NCBI RefSeq assembly: GCF_018275325.1
Contig: NZ_JAGVQR010000001.1
Location: forward strand, 2,413,892-2,477,891
From: Nocardioides palaemonis
GTDB lineage: Bacteria; Actinomycetota; Actinomycetes; Propionibacteriales; Nocardioidaceae
DNA: 64,000 nt
Reading direction: 5' to 3'
A program made the position numbers and the translations under genes. Of the stretch, positions 53,453 through 62,397 are shown piece by piece; within the stretch, counting starts at the first letter, position 1, and the number at the start of each line of letters is the position of its first letter. The notes below the pieces were generated by a model that worked only from the letters and a program-made list of their open reading frames with translations, searched no databases and was not told where the DNA came from.

Positions 53453-53532
53453 CACCAGGCTCCGCCCGGGTGGACCGGGTGCCCACGGGCGCCCGGTCCA
53501 CCCCGGAGCAGGAACTGCGGGAAGGAACCCCC

Positions 53533-53862
53533 ATGTTCGGCATCGGACTCCCCGAGCTCGCCGTGATCGCCTTCTTCGGCGTGGTGCTGCTCGGTCCCGA
53601 CAAGCTCCCCGGGCTGGCCAAGCAGCTGGCCCACGGCATCAAGGCCGCCAGGCGCATGGGTGACTCCGTGCGCGACGACCTCCGCTCCTCGCTCGGCGAG
53701 GGCTACTCCGACCTCGAGCTCCGCGACCTCGACCCGCGCGCGATCGTGCGCCGCCAGGTCGAGGAGATCCTCGCCGAGCGCGACGACGACGAGGACGACG
53801 ACACCGACAGCGAGGACGACACCTCGCTCCACGCAGCACCCGTTGAAAGGAAGACGGCATGA
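53533..53862 (+). CDS. tatB: Sec-independent translocase subunit TatB
   Basis: 109 residues from ATG 53533, with GAAGGAA upstream. MFGIGLPELAVIAFFGVVLLGPDKLP is the TatB N-terminal membrane helix with the conserved Glu and Gly-Pro hinge. An amphipathic helix (GIKAARRMGDSVRDDL) and a highly acidic tail follow. TatB receives twin-arginine precursors together with TatC. Overlaps tatA. Confidence 0.85.
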   Translation: MFGIGLPELAVIAFFGVVLLGPDKLPGLAKQLAHGIKAARRMGDSVRDDLRSSLGEGYSDLELRDLDPRAIVRRQVEEILAERDDDEDDDTDSEDDTSLHAAPVERKTA

Positions 53863-54131
53863 CTTCCACCCTGATCTCCCCGCTGCTCGTCGGCGGACTG
53901 GGCGGCATGGAGCTGCTCATCATCCTGGCCGTGCTGGTGCTGCTCTTCGGCGCCAGCAAGCTCCCCGAGCTCGCCCGCGGCTCCGGCCAGGCACTGCGGA
54001 TCTTCAAGGCCGAGACCAAGGGCCTGACCGACTCGGACAAGGACGCGGCCACGACGCCCGTCGCCGAGACGCCGGCCTCCGAGCCGATCATCGTCGAGAC
54101 CCCCCGCGAGCACGACGCTCAGCGCGGCTGA
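53859..54131 (+). CDS. tatA: Sec-independent translocase subunit TatA
   Basis: 90 residues. A short N-terminal extension precedes MELLIILAVLVLLFGASKLPELARGSGQALRIFKAE, the canonical TatA helix plus FGxxKLPxLAR hinge and amphipathic helix ending in Phe-Lys. It forms the protein-conducting oligomer. Between tatB and tatC in one operon; overlaps tatB by ATGA. Confidence 0.9.
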   Translation: MTSTLISPLLVGGLGGMELLIILAVLVLLFGASKLPELARGSGQALRIFKAETKGLTDSDKDAATTPVAETPASEPIIVETPREHDAQRG

Positions 54132-54143
54132 CGGGGGCGCGTG

Positions 54144-54980
54144 ATGTCGATCGCCGGCGTCGTGGACGTGCTCCGCGGACCCACCGCCCGCCCGGGCGCG
54201 GTCCCGGGGAGCATGTCCCTGGCCGACCACCTCCGCGAGGTGCGGGCCAGGCTGATCCGCTCCGCCCTCGTCCTCGTGGTGGCGTTCTTCGTCGCGCTGC
54301 CCTTCTACGACCAGCTCCTCGCGCTGGTCCTCGGGCCCTACAACCAGGCCCAGACCCTCATCGGCGAGGACACCGTCAGCACCGCGTACGTCGCGGGCGC
54401 CACGGGTCCGCTGATGCTCAACCTCAAGCTGTGCGGGACGGCCGCCCTCGTGGCGGCCAGCCCGTACTGGCTGTGGCAGGTGTGGGCGTTCGTCGTCCCG
54501 GGGCTGCTGCCGCGCGAGAAGCGGTGGTCGCGGGTCTTCGCGGCGGTGGCAGGGCCGCTGTTCATCGCCGGCGTCGCGCTGGGCTACTACGTGCTGCCGA
54601 AGGGCCTCGGCGTCCTCATCGGCTTCACCCCGGCCGGCATGGAGAACCTCGTCGAGTTCGGCGACTACTTCTCCTTCTTCAGCCGGATGCTGCTCGTCTT
54701 CGGCATCGCCGTCGAGATCCCGTTCTTCCTGGTGCTGCTCAACCTCGCGGGCGTCGTCTCGGGAGCCCAGCTGGGCCGGCACCGCTCGGTCATCCTCATG
54801 GCAGCGGTGGTCTTCGCCGCCGTCGCGACGCCCTCCACCGACCCGTTCTCGATGCTCATGCTCGCGATCCCGATGATGGCGCTCTTCGTCCTCGCCGAGG
54901 TCATCTGCCGGGTCATCGACCGGCGACGCGCCCGCAGGGCACCGGCGCCGCCTCCCCTCCTGCTGAGCGACGAGGACTGA
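54144..54980 (+). CDS. tatC: Sec-independent translocase subunit TatC
   Basis: 278 residues with six membrane helices. SLADHLREVRARLIRS is the TatC N terminus with conserved Glu. GTAALVAASPYWLWQVWAFVVPGLLPREKR holds the first loop/second helix signature, and FGIAVEIPFFLVLLNLAGVV the later one. TatC recognises the twin-Arg motif. About 25 residues precede the usual start, and GTG 54141 is an alternative. Lies 12 nt after tatA and 1 nt before the Nramp gene. Confidence 0.9.
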   Translation: MSIAGVVDVLRGPTARPGAVPGSMSLADHLREVRARLIRSALVLVVAFFVALPFYDQLLALVLGPYNQAQTLIGEDTVSTAYVAGATGPLMLNLKLCGTAALVAASPYWLWQVWAFVVPGLLPREKRWSRVFAAVAGPLFIAGVALGYYVLPKGLGVLIGFTPAGMENLVEFGDYFSFFSRMLLVFGIAVEIPFFLVLLNLAGVVSGAQLGRHRSVILMAAVVFAAVATPSTDPFSMLMLAIPMMALFVLAEVICRVIDRRRARRAPAPPPLLLSDED

Positions 54981-54981
54981 C

Positions 54982-56274
54982 GTGTTCCAGACGCCGCGGT
55001 ACGCCGCCCCGCCCACTCGTCGTACGACGTCCGCCGCCGCGGTGCTCGACCAGCCGTCCCCGGCGGTCGGGCTCCGCGGCCGGCTCGGCCGGATGTGGCC
55101 GCTGCTCGGCCCGGCGTTCGTCACGGCGGTCGCCTACGTCGACCCGGGCAACTTCGCCACGAACATCTCCGCCGGCTCCGCCTACGGCTACCTGCTCGTG
55201 TGGGTCGTCGTCGTCAGCAACGTCATGGCGATGCTCATCCAGTACCTCTCGGCCAAGGCCGGCGTCGCCACCGGGCTGAGCCTGCCGGCGCTGTGCCGCG
55301 AGCACCTGCCCCGCCGGGTCGCCCGCGGGCTGTGGGGCCAGGCCGAGCTCGTGGCGATCGCCACCGACCTGGCCGAGATCGTCGGCGGCGCTCTGGCGCT
55401 CAAGCTGCTCTTCGACCTCCCGCTCCTCGCGGGCGGCACCATCACCGCCGTCGTGTCCTTCGTCGTCCTGGGCCTCAAGGGCAGGAGCCACCGCCAGTTC
55501 GAGAGCGTGATCATCGGGCTCCTCGGCGTGATCCTCGTCGGCTTCGCCTACGACGTCGCGATCAGCGGGGTGGACTCGATGGCCGTCCTGGACGGCACGC
55601 TCCCCCGGTTCGCGGGGATGGACAGCGTGATGCTCGCCGCCGGGATGCTCGGGGCGACCGTCATGCCGCACGCAATCTACCTGCACAGCGCGCTCACCAG
55701 CGAGCGGCTCCACGCCCGCACCGAGGCCGAGCGGGTCACCGTGATGCGCAGCCAGCGGATCGACGTGATCGTCGCGATGACCGTGGCGGGGCTGATGAAT
55801 CTCTCGCTCCTGCTGGTCGCCGCCTCGGCCCTCTCGGGCCAGGGCATCGACACCATCGAGGCCGCGCACGCCGGTCTCGGCGACTCGCTCGGGCAGGGCG
55901 CCGCGCTCCTCTTCGCCCTCGGCCTGCTGGCCTCGGGGTTCGCGTCGAGCAGCGTCGGCACGCTGTCGGGGCAGGTGATCATGGAGGGCTTCATCCGTCG
56001 CCACATCCCGGTCGCCGCACGCCGCCTCGTCACGCTGGCGCCCGCCCTGCTGATCCTCGCCCTCGGCGTCGACCCGACCGCCGCGCTCGTCGGGTCGCAG
56101 GTGGTGCTGTCCTTCGGCATCCCGTTCGCGCTGGTGCCGCTGGTGTGGTTCACCGCGCGGCGCGACGTCATGGGCTCGCTGGTCAACCGGCCCACGACCA
56201 CCGCCGCCGGCATCGTGGTCGCGGCGGCGATCATCGCCCTCAACGCGGTGCTGCTGGTGCAGCTGGCGCGCTGA
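54982..56274 (+). CDS. mntH: Nramp-family divalent metal (Mn) transporter
   Basis: 430 residues with eleven membrane segments. The metal-site motifs DPGNFATN (first helix) and MPHAIYLHSAL (sixth helix) with the metal-coordinating Met are intact, indicating Mn(II)/Fe(II) uptake by proton symport. GTG start one base after the tatC stop, so probably in the same transcript. It may supply metal for the exported ferritin-like protein or phosphatases, an inference from position. Confidence 0.9.
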   Translation: MFQTPRYAAPPTRRTTSAAAVLDQPSPAVGLRGRLGRMWPLLGPAFVTAVAYVDPGNFATNISAGSAYGYLLVWVVVVSNVMAMLIQYLSAKAGVATGLSLPALCREHLPRRVARGLWGQAELVAIATDLAEIVGGALALKLLFDLPLLAGGTITAVVSFVVLGLKGRSHRQFESVIIGLLGVILVGFAYDVAISGVDSMAVLDGTLPRFAGMDSVMLAAGMLGATVMPHAIYLHSALTSERLHARTEAERVTVMRSQRIDVIVAMTVAGLMNLSLLLVAASALSGQGIDTIEAAHAGLGDSLGQGAALLFALGLLASGFASSSVGTLSGQVIMEGFIRRHIPVAARRLVTLAPALLILALGVDPTAALVGSQVVLSFGIPFALVPLVWFTARRDVMGSLVNRPTTTAAGIVVAAAIIALNAVLLVQLAR

Positions 56275-56292
56275 GGGCGGTCTGCCCAGCCG

Positions 56293-57327
56293 TCAGTCGT
56301 TCGCGTTGCCGTCGACGAACCGGCCGTCGGGCGTGACCGGGTCGTCGACGTTGATCGCCACGACGTTCTCGCCCGGCTCGGGCAGCTGCTCGGGGCGCTT
56401 GTCGAGGTGGACGCCCGCGATCATGCAGCGCACCGAGCCGCCGGCGAGCTCGATGGTCGGGATGTCGACGGCGACGATCTCGCACGACTCCTCGATCACG
56501 GCGACCTGCTCGGGCCGCAGCGACCGCTTGGCCCGCGCCGACATCGCCATCACGTAGCGCCGCTTGCCCTCAGGCGTGCGGCCGCACAGCTCGACGGCGT
56601 TCCCGGCGAACTCGCGGATCTGCTCCTCGGTGAGCTCGACGATGGTGCGGCCGGTGACCGCGAGGCGCTCGCGCACCTGCTCGCGGCGCACCTCGTCGGG
56701 GATCATCTCGAGGGCGATCATCGCGACGTCTGTGCCGATGCAGGCGATCACGTTGGTGTGGTAGACCGGCACGCCCTCGGAGTCGACGGCGTCGAAGGCC
56801 ATCGGCTCGTAGGTGAAGTCAGTGCAGAATCGCTCCAGCACCGCGGCGTCGGCGCGGTGGCTGCGGGCGGTGTAGGCCACCCGGGAGACGTGGTCGAGGA
56901 CCATCGCGCCGGTGCCCTCGAGGAAGATGCCGTCCGGCTCGAGACCGGAGTAGTCGACGATCGTCTGCACGCGGTAGTGCGACTTCAGCATCTCCAGCAC
57001 GTCGGCCCGGCGCTCGTGGCGCCGGTTGGAGGCGTACATCGGGTAGACCGCGACGGCGCCGCCGGCGTGCGTGGAGACCCAGTTGTTGGGGAACACGCTG
57101 TCGGGGCGGGTGTGGTCGTCGTCCTCGAAGACGTGGACCCGCACGCCGACGGCCCGCAGCGCGTCGGCGAGGGCGTCCATCTCGGCGAGCGCCATGGCCG
57201 AGGTGGCCTCCTCGGTCTGGCCGGCCGGGGCGTCGGCCTGGAAGGCGTTGTCGGCGGCGGTCGCCGGGTTGGGGACGAACTTCGCCGCGCGGACGAGGAT
57301 GACAGCAGAGGGGGCCTGGGCACTCAC
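56293..57327 (-). CDS. ctlX: Citrulline utilisation hydrolase CtlX-like (guanidino-group hydrolase fold)
   Basis: 344 residues. PNNWVSTHAGG, LEGTGAMVLD, YHTNVIACIG and GGSVRCMIAGVH follow the arginine deiminase superfamily CtlX pattern, with the catalytic Cys in the last motif. Family members hydrolyse C-N bonds of guanidino or ureido compounds such as citrulline. GTG start behind a leaderless-type TACATT box. It converges with the Nramp gene and is followed by no partner gene. Confidence 0.83.
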   Translation of the reverse strand: MSAQAPSAVILVRAAKFVPNPATAADNAFQADAPAGQTEEATSAMALAEMDALADALRAVGVRVHVFEDDDHTRPDSVFPNNWVSTHAGGAVAVYPMYASNRRHERRADVLEMLKSHYRVQTIVDYSGLEPDGIFLEGTGAMVLDHVSRVAYTARSHRADAAVLERFCTDFTYEPMAFDAVDSEGVPVYHTNVIACIGTDVAMIALEMIPDEVRREQVRERLAVTGRTIVELTEEQIREFAGNAVELCGRTPEGKRRYVMAMSARAKRSLRPEQVAVIEESCEIVAVDIPTIELAGGSVRCMIAGVHLDKRPEQLPEPGENVVAINVDDPVTPDGRFVDGNAND

Positions 57328-57333
57328 GGGAGG

Positions 57334-57339
57334 AATGTA
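57334..57339 (-). promoter_or_regulatory. -10 box (TACATT) of a probable leaderless ctlX promoter
   Basis: On the minus strand TACATT lies exactly 6 nt before the GTG at 57327, and the spacer (CCTCCC) contains no ribosome binding site. Confidence 0.45.
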
Positions 57340-57378
57340 GGGGACGCCCGTCCCCCGCAGCGAGTCAGGCCGAGCGAG

Positions 57379-58461
57379 TCACGCCACGACCGCCGCGAGC
57401 TGCTCGGCGACCTCGGCGGGGTCGCGGTCGACGGCCGCGTCGTAGCAGGTGAGCTCGGTGACGACCCAGCCCGGCACGTCGGCCGGCTGCCACAGGCCCG
57501 ACGGCACCACGTGGTGCTCCTCCGTGTAGGCCACGACGCGCTCGTTGACCTCGTCGGCCTTGCCGGGGGCGTAGGCCAGGAACGTCGCGATGTGCGGCTG
57601 CTCGGGGACCGTGCGGATGCCGCGCTGCTGGAGCTCGGCCGCGAGCGCGATCGCCCAGTCGCGGTAGGCCGCGAACCGGTCGACGTGCTCGCGCAGCCCC
57701 TTCAGGCCACCGACCGCGGCCGTCGTCATCGAGAAGATGGTGCCGCCCATCCGCTGCCGCCACGACCGCAGCTCGCCGGCCAGGTCCTCGGGGCAGACCA
57801 CCAGCGCGCCGCTGGTGCCGCCGAGACCCTTGTAGAGCGAGACGTACATCGAGTCGACCAGGTCGGCCGCCTCGGCGAGGGTCCGACCCCAGTGCGGCAC
57901 CGACTCCCAGATCCGGGCCCCGTCCGCGTGCAGCGGTACGCCGCGCCCGCGGGCGGCCTCCGACAGCGCGACCAGGTCCTCCCAAGGCGGCAGCAGGCAC
58001 CCGGCGTCGCGCAGCGGCAGCTCGACCATGGCGGCGCCGAGGCGTCCCGGGACCTTGTCCAGCGCGGCGGCCGTCGGGGTCTCGCGGCCCGTGGTCAGCG
58101 GCTCGAGCTCGAGGCCCATCACCCGCCGCGGCCCGTCCTGCTCGTAGCGCAGGAGGTGGGACATGTCGGGCAGGGCCACCCGGCGCGAGCCGGAGCGGTC
58201 GCACCAGGACCGGAGGGTCGCCTGTTGAGCCATCACGCCGCTGGGGAACATCACCGCGGCGGGCTTGCCGAGCAGCCCGGCGACCTCGGCCTCGAGCTGC
58301 TCGACGGCGCCGCGCTCGCCGTAGCGGTCCCACGCGACGTCGTGCTCCTCGGCGAAGGCCGCGAGCTCGCGGAACATCGCCGCAGGGGTCGACGGCTCGC
58401 GCCAGAACACCGCCTCGGCGGTGGCCGAGGCGGCGCGGAACCGGTCGTGCAGGTCGCTCAC
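57379..58461 (-). CDS. Low-specificity threonine aldolase family protein
   Basis: 360 residues; GTG start. A PLP fold type I beta-eliminating lyase: AAVMFPSGVMAQQATL, HADGARIWES (with the PLP-pyridine Asp) and YVSLYKGLGGTSGAL with the Schiff-base Lys. It cleaves L-threonine or L-allo-threonine to glycine and acetaldehyde if the name holds. It starts 19 nt downstream of the small DUF4177-like gene on the same strand. Confidence 0.83.
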   Translation of the reverse strand: MSDLHDRFRAASATAEAVFWREPSTPAAMFRELAAFAEEHDVAWDRYGERGAVEQLEAEVAGLLGKPAAVMFPSGVMAQQATLRSWCDRSGSRRVALPDMSHLLRYEQDGPRRVMGLELEPLTTGRETPTAAALDKVPGRLGAAMVELPLRDAGCLLPPWEDLVALSEAARGRGVPLHADGARIWESVPHWGRTLAEAADLVDSMYVSLYKGLGGTSGALVVCPEDLAGELRSWRQRMGGTIFSMTTAAVGGLKGLREHVDRFAAYRDWAIALAAELQQRGIRTVPEQPHIATFLAYAPGKADEVNERVVAYTEEHHVVPSGLWQPADVPGWVVTELTCYDAAVDRDPAEVAEQLAAVVA

Positions 58462-58480
58462 GTCGTCGACCGGCGCCGGG

Positions 58481-58684
58481 TCAGGACTGCTTCTTGAACC
58501 AGTACGTCGTCTCGACGCCGGGGATCACCTGCACCAGCTCCCAGCCGCTGGCGCCGAGCGAGGACAGCAGGTCCTCCCACGACTCGGTGCCGGCCACGAT
58601 CGACTCGGGGTCGGCGTTGTAGCCGCCGACCTCGACGTTGCCCTGGTCGTCGACGGTGATCTCGAGGTGCGCCCATGAAGCCAT
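58481..58684 (-). CDS. Small DUF4177-like protein, 67 aa
   Basis: ATG 58684. The second half WEDLLSSLGASGWELVQVIPG then TTYWFKK matches the pattern of DUF4177 (LnxLGxxGWELV), small proteins of unknown function. Located between the 2H phosphoesterase and threonine aldolase genes on one strand, perhaps co-transcribed with both. Confidence 0.65.
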   Translation of the reverse strand: MASWAHLEITVDDQGNVEVGGYNADPESIVAGTESWEDLLSSLGASGWELVQVIPGVETTYWFKKQS

Positions 58685-58708
58685 GCCGCGATCCTGCCAC
58701 AGCAGCCC

Positions 58709-59242
58709 TCACCCTCCTCCGAGGCACCACTCGTGGAGGACCCGGCAGGCACCGGACTCCCACCACGCGAGCTGGAGCCGGTCGAGCACCACCTCGACCG
58801 GGACGGTCCCGGCGAGCAGCCGTGCGGTCGAGGCGAGGTCGACGTCGGGCGACGCGGCGTCGACGGTGAGGTGCGGGCGTACGTCCTCGGGACCGCCGAA
58901 CTCACCGCCGTAGGGCGGCCACTGCGGGAACGCCGCGACCAGCCGGGCGGTCAGGTCGCGGAGCCGGTCGTCGGGGTCCGGCACGAGGTGGATGATCCCG
59001 TTCGGGAACTGCGCGAGCTCGGCCAGGCGGACCGCCACCGGATCCGTCGCGGCGGCGACCGCGGCGACGGTGGCCAGCGTCGCGGGCGTCGGGTCCGGGT
59101 CGAAGGGGCCGAGCGCCGTCACGTGGGCGTGGCCGAAGCGCGGGTCGGCGGAGACGAACCCCGCGTCGTAGTGGGCGGTCCGCGCCTTCACCCAGTCCTC
59201 GAGCGCCGGGACGGGGAGCTGCAGGACGGAGTGGCCGGTCAC
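58709..59242 (-). CDS. 2'-5' RNA ligase/2H phosphoesterase family protein
   Basis: 177 residues; GTG start. Two HxT motifs, HAHVTALGPF (about residues 38-47) and RPHLTVDAA (about 123-131), form the 2H active site for cyclic phosphate or 2'-5' linkages. The fold predicts RNA end or nucleotide processing; the substrate is unknown. Divergent from cobT with 52 nt between. Confidence 0.8.
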   Translation of the reverse strand: MTGHSVLQLPVPALEDWVKARTAHYDAGFVSADPRFGHAHVTALGPFDPDPTPATLATVAAVAAATDPVAVRLAELAQFPNGIIHLVPDPDDRLRDLTARLVAAFPQWPPYGGEFGGPEDVRPHLTVDAASPDVDLASTARLLAGTVPVEVVLDRLQLAWWESGACRVLHEWCLGGG

Positions 59243-59279
59243 GCCACCAGCCTCGCAGCAGGCCGTGGTGCCGCGTCAC

Positions 59280-59285
59280 TAGGCT
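59280..59285 (+). promoter_or_regulatory. -10 box (TAGGCT) before cobT
   Basis: TAGGCT lies 9 nt before the cobT ATG. No Shine-Dalgarno is seen and no cobalamin riboswitch could fit in the 52-nt intergenic gap. Confidence 0.35.
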
Positions 59286-59294
59286 GGCGCGGCC

Positions 59295-60335
59295 ATGGAC
59301 GACACCTCGCGCACCGCCCCGCCCTCCCCCGCCGTCGCCGCTCTCGCCCGGGAGCGGCTGGCCGGGCTCGCGACCCCGGCCGGGGCGCTCGGACGGGTCG
59401 GCGAGGTCGGGGCCTGGCTGGCCGCGGTGCAGGGCGAGGTCCCGCCGCGCCCGCTCGACGACGTACGCCTCGTGGTGCTGGCCGGCGACCACGGCGTCGC
59501 CCGGCACGGGGTCTCCGCCTACCCCGCCGCGGTCACCGAGGCGATGGTGCGCACGATCGTCGCGGGACGGGCGGGCGTCTCCGCCCTCGCGGCGGCGCAC
59601 GGGGTCACCGTGAGCGTCCTCGACGTCGCCGTCGACGCCGACCTCTCCGACCTGCCCGCGCACGTCACCGCCCACAAGCTGCGCCGCGGGTCGGGCGCGA
59701 TCCACCTCGAGGACGCGCTGACGCGGGCCGAGTGCGACGACGCGCTCGCCCTCGGCTCAGCCCTGGCCCGCGACCACGTCGCGGACGGCGCCCAGCTGCT
59801 GATGACCGGCGACCTCGGCATCGGCAACACCACCCCGGCCGCCGCGCTGGTCGCCGCGCTGCTCGGGGTGTCCGCCGACGAGGTCACCGGCCGCGGCACC
59901 GGGATCGACGACGAGGGGTGGACCCGCAAGCGCGACGTGGTCGCCGCCGCGCTCGCCCGCGTGGGCGACCGTGCCGCCGATCCCGCCGAGGCCCTCGCCG
60001 CCCTGGGCAGTGCCGACCTCGCCGTCACCGCCGGGTTCCAGGCCGAGGCGTCGCGCCTCGGGGTGCCGGTCCTGCTCGACGGCGTGGTGTCGGTCGCGTG
60101 CGCGCTGGTGGCCGAGGCGCTCGCGCCGGGAGCCAGCGCGTGGTGGGTCGCCGGGCACCGGTCCACCGAGCCCGCCCAGTCGCTCGCGCTCGCCTCGTTG
60201 GGGCTCGAGCCGCTGCTCGACCTCGGCATGCGTCTCGGCGAGGGGTCGGGCGCGGTCGCCGCGCTGCCGGTCCTGCGCTCGGGTGTCGCCGTGATGCGTG
60301 ACGTGGCGCTGCTGTCCGAGGTCCTGCCCTCGTGA
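59295..60335 (+). CDS. cobT: Nicotinate-nucleotide--dimethylbenzimidazole phosphoribosyltransferase
   Basis: 346 residues. VLAGDHGVARHGVSAYP, LMTGDLGIGNTTPAAALVAALLG and LLDGVVSVACALVAEAL are the CobT signatures. The enzyme makes alpha-ribazole phosphate from dimethylbenzimidazole, the lower ligand of cobalamin. The stop overlaps cobS (GTGA), and cobU follows, so three late steps of nucleotide-loop assembly are in one operon. Confidence 0.93.
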   Translation: MDDTSRTAPPSPAVAALARERLAGLATPAGALGRVGEVGAWLAAVQGEVPPRPLDDVRLVVLAGDHGVARHGVSAYPAAVTEAMVRTIVAGRAGVSALAAAHGVTVSVLDVAVDADLSDLPAHVTAHKLRRGSGAIHLEDALTRAECDDALALGSALARDHVADGAQLLMTGDLGIGNTTPAAALVAALLGVSADEVTGRGTGIDDEGWTRKRDVVAAALARVGDRAADPAEALAALGSADLAVTAGFQAEASRLGVPVLLDGVVSVACALVAEALAPGASAWWVAGHRSTEPAQSLALASLGLEPLLDLGMRLGEGSGAVAALPVLRSGVAVMRDVALLSEVLPS

Positions 60336-61096
60336 GCCTGCGCGACGGCTGGCTGCTCGCCACCGGGACGCTCACCGCGGTGCGGGTGCCGGCGCCGGGG
60401 CGGGTCGACCGGCAGGTCGCCGGCCTCGCGATGCTCCTCGCCCCGCTGGCGGTCGTGCCGCTCGCCGTCGCCGCGGCGGTCGTGGTCGTGGTCGGCGACC
60501 TCGTCGACCTGCCCCCGCTCGCCACGGCGTACGTCGTGCTGCTGGTGCTCGCGCTCGGCACGCGCGCACTCCACTGGGACGGGCTCGCCGACACCGCGGA
60601 CGGGCTGACCGCGTCGTACTCGCGCGAGCGGTCGCTCGAGGTGATGCGCACCGGCCCCGTGGGGCCGGCCGGCGTGGTCGCCGTCGTCCTGGTCGTCGGG
60701 CTCCAGGCCGCGGGGCTGACGGCCGTGGTGCGGCACGACCACGCCTGGCTGGTGGTCGGGCTGCTGGTCTGCGCGTCGCGCTCGATGCTCGCGCCGGCCT
60801 GCGTGCGCGGCGTCCCCGCGGCCCGGCCGGACGGGCTCGGGTCGACCGTCATCGGCGCCGTGCCCGTGGTCGGAGCGGTCGGCGCACTGCTGGTCGGCCT
60901 CGTGCTCAGCGGTCTCGCCGGGCACCTCCTCGGCGCGGCGCTCGTCGGGCTCGCCGGCGCCGCGCTGGCGGTGGCGGCGGTCGCTGCCCTGCTGGTGCGG
61001 TGCTCGCGGCGGCTCGGCGGCATCACCGGCGACGTCCTCGGCGCGGTCGTCGAGGTCTCCCTCGCGGCGCTCGTGCTCGCGGCCGCCGCTGCCTGA
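60332..61096 (+). CDS. cobS: Adenosylcobinamide-GDP ribazoletransferase (cobalamin synthase)
   Basis: 254 residues, integral membrane with six or more helices. HWDGLADTADGLTASYSRERSLEVM is the metal-binding CobS motif (DGxxDxxDG). It joins alpha-ribazole to adenosylcobinamide-GDP, the last step of cobalamin synthesis. GTG start coupled to cobT. Confidence 0.92.
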   Translation: MSLRDGWLLATGTLTAVRVPAPGRVDRQVAGLAMLLAPLAVVPLAVAAAVVVVVGDLVDLPPLATAYVVLLVLALGTRALHWDGLADTADGLTASYSRERSLEVMRTGPVGPAGVVAVVLVVGLQAAGLTAVVRHDHAWLVVGLLVCASRSMLAPACVRGVPAARPDGLGSTVIGAVPVVGAVGALLVGLVLSGLAGHLLGAALVGLAGAALAVAAVAALLVRCSRRLGGITGDVLGAVVEVSLAALVLAAAAA

Positions 61097-61120
61097 GCAC
61101 GCTCTGGGAGGATCGGCGGC

Positions 61121-61660
61121 ATGCGGATCCTGGTCACCGGCGGCGTCCGGTCGGGCAAGTCGACCCACGCCGAGGCGCTCGTGCGCGACCTCGCGGGCGG
61201 AGGCCCGGCGACCTACGTCGCCGCCGGTCCGTCCCCCGACGTCGAGGCCGACCCCGACTGGGCGGCGCGGGTCGCGGCGCACCGCGCCCGCCGTCCGTCC
61301 GCCTGGTCGACGGTGGAGACCACGGACGTCGCCGCGGCCGTGCGGGCCGCCGGCGACCCGGTGCTCGTCGACTGCCTCGGCACCTGGCTCACCGCCGTGG
61401 TCGACGCCGCCGACGCGTGGGAGCACGAGTCCGACGCGGTGCACGCGCTCGTGCTGGCCGGCGCCGACGACCTCGTCGCGGCGCTGCGCGCCTCGTCCTC
61501 CGACGTGGTGCTGGTGACCAACGAGGTCGGACTCGGCGTCGTCCCCGAGCACCGCTCCGGCCGCCTGTTCCGCGACCTCCTCGGCATCGTCAACCAGCGC
61601 GTCGCCGCCGCGTGCGACGAGGTGCACCTCGTCGTCGCCGGACGGGTGCTGCGGCTCTGA
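61121..61660 (+). CDS. cobU: Adenosylcobinamide kinase/guanylyltransferase
   Basis: 179 residues. P-loop TGGVRSGKSTHAE at the N terminus, VDCLGTWLTAVV and VTNEVGLGVVPEHRSGRLFRDLLG are CobU hallmarks. It makes adenosylcobinamide-GDP for CobS. Located 24 nt after cobS. Confidence 0.93.
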   Translation: MRILVTGGVRSGKSTHAEALVRDLAGGGPATYVAAGPSPDVEADPDWAARVAAHRARRPSAWSTVETTDVAAAVRAAGDPVLVDCLGTWLTAVVDAADAWEHESDAVHALVLAGADDLVAALRASSSDVVLVTNEVGLGVVPEHRSGRLFRDLLGIVNQRVAAACDEVHLVVAGRVLRL

Positions 61661-61725
61661 GCTCGGTTGGCCAGTCCGCCGGCACCGCTCGGCAACTTCC
61701 GTTCCGTCGACCGCGTCACAGCGGC

Positions 61726-62280
61726 ATGGACATCCGCCGTCGGGCCTCTGGCACCGCCCTCCCGCTCGCCCTGGCCGCCGCCCTCGGGCTGACCGCCTGC
61801 AGCACCGACGCCGCCCCGGCAGCCCGCGACGCCCAGGTGGAGCCCGCCGCCGGTCGGTCGTCGGTGAGCGAGTCGCCGGAGCCCACCGAGTCCTCGACCG
61901 CGACGAACCCTCCAGGGGTGCAGTGCCTCGACGTCCCCCGCCCCGTGCTGGCTCGTCTCCTGGCGGGCGCGCGCGACGGGGTACGACTCGACGCGGGACA
62001 GGCCTTCGCCCAGGAGTCGGACCGTCGCGCGGGTCGCTACTTCGTGTCGGTCCAGGTCGACGTGTCCGGCCCCTCCGCGTCCGCGGCGGACCGTGCGGAG
62101 CGCCAGCTCGCGGTCTGGGTCGTCGACGCCGCGACGTGGGACGGCCGTCAGGGCACCGTGCTCGCCGCCGACGCCGACGCGCAGCGGCTCACCCGGTTCG
62201 CACCGGCCGACGCCTCCCCGCTGCACATCGCGCCGGACGACCCGGACGTCGGCGGCGCGGAGGCCTGCCAGCTGGTCTGA
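61726..62280 (+). CDS. Lipoprotein of unknown function
   Basis: 184 residues from ATG 61726. The signal peptide ends in a lipobox, LTACSTD, with the lipidated Cys at about residue 25. A Ser/Thr/Pro-rich linker leads to a 120-residue extracytoplasmic domain with two Cys (VQCLDVP and EACQLV) that probably form a disulfide across the domain. No family recognised. No operon partner. Confidence 0.75.
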   Translation: MDIRRRASGTALPLALAAALGLTACSTDAAPAARDAQVEPAAGRSSVSESPEPTESSTATNPPGVQCLDVPRPVLARLLAGARDGVRLDAGQAFAQESDRRAGRYFVSVQVDVSGPSASAADRAERQLAVWVVDAATWDGRQGTVLAADADAQRLTRFAPADASPLHIAPDDPDVGGAEACQLV

Positions 62281-62296
62281 GGAGGCTCGTCCCGCT

Positions 62297-62379
62297 GCAC
62301 CATGCAGGCAGTTCGCGCGACCGCGCGCCGTGCTGAGCGTGGGACAGGCCGCTGCTCGCCCGAACTGCCTGCATGGTGC
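62297..62379. repeat. 19-bp perfect inverted repeat with 45-nt loop
   Basis: GCACCATGCAGGCAGTTCG (62297-62315) is exactly complementary to 62361-62379. It lies 16 nt past the lipoprotein stop. The inner end CAGTTCG/CGAACTG is shared with the hairpins at 32402 and 62398. Confidence 0.78.
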
Positions 62380-62397
62380 GCACGGCCCGCCTCCAGC

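Noticed and set aside
59243..59294. Possible cobalamin riboswitch before cobT-cobS-cobU
   Set aside because: The gap to the divergent gene is 52 bp, too short, and no B12-box-like sequence was seen.
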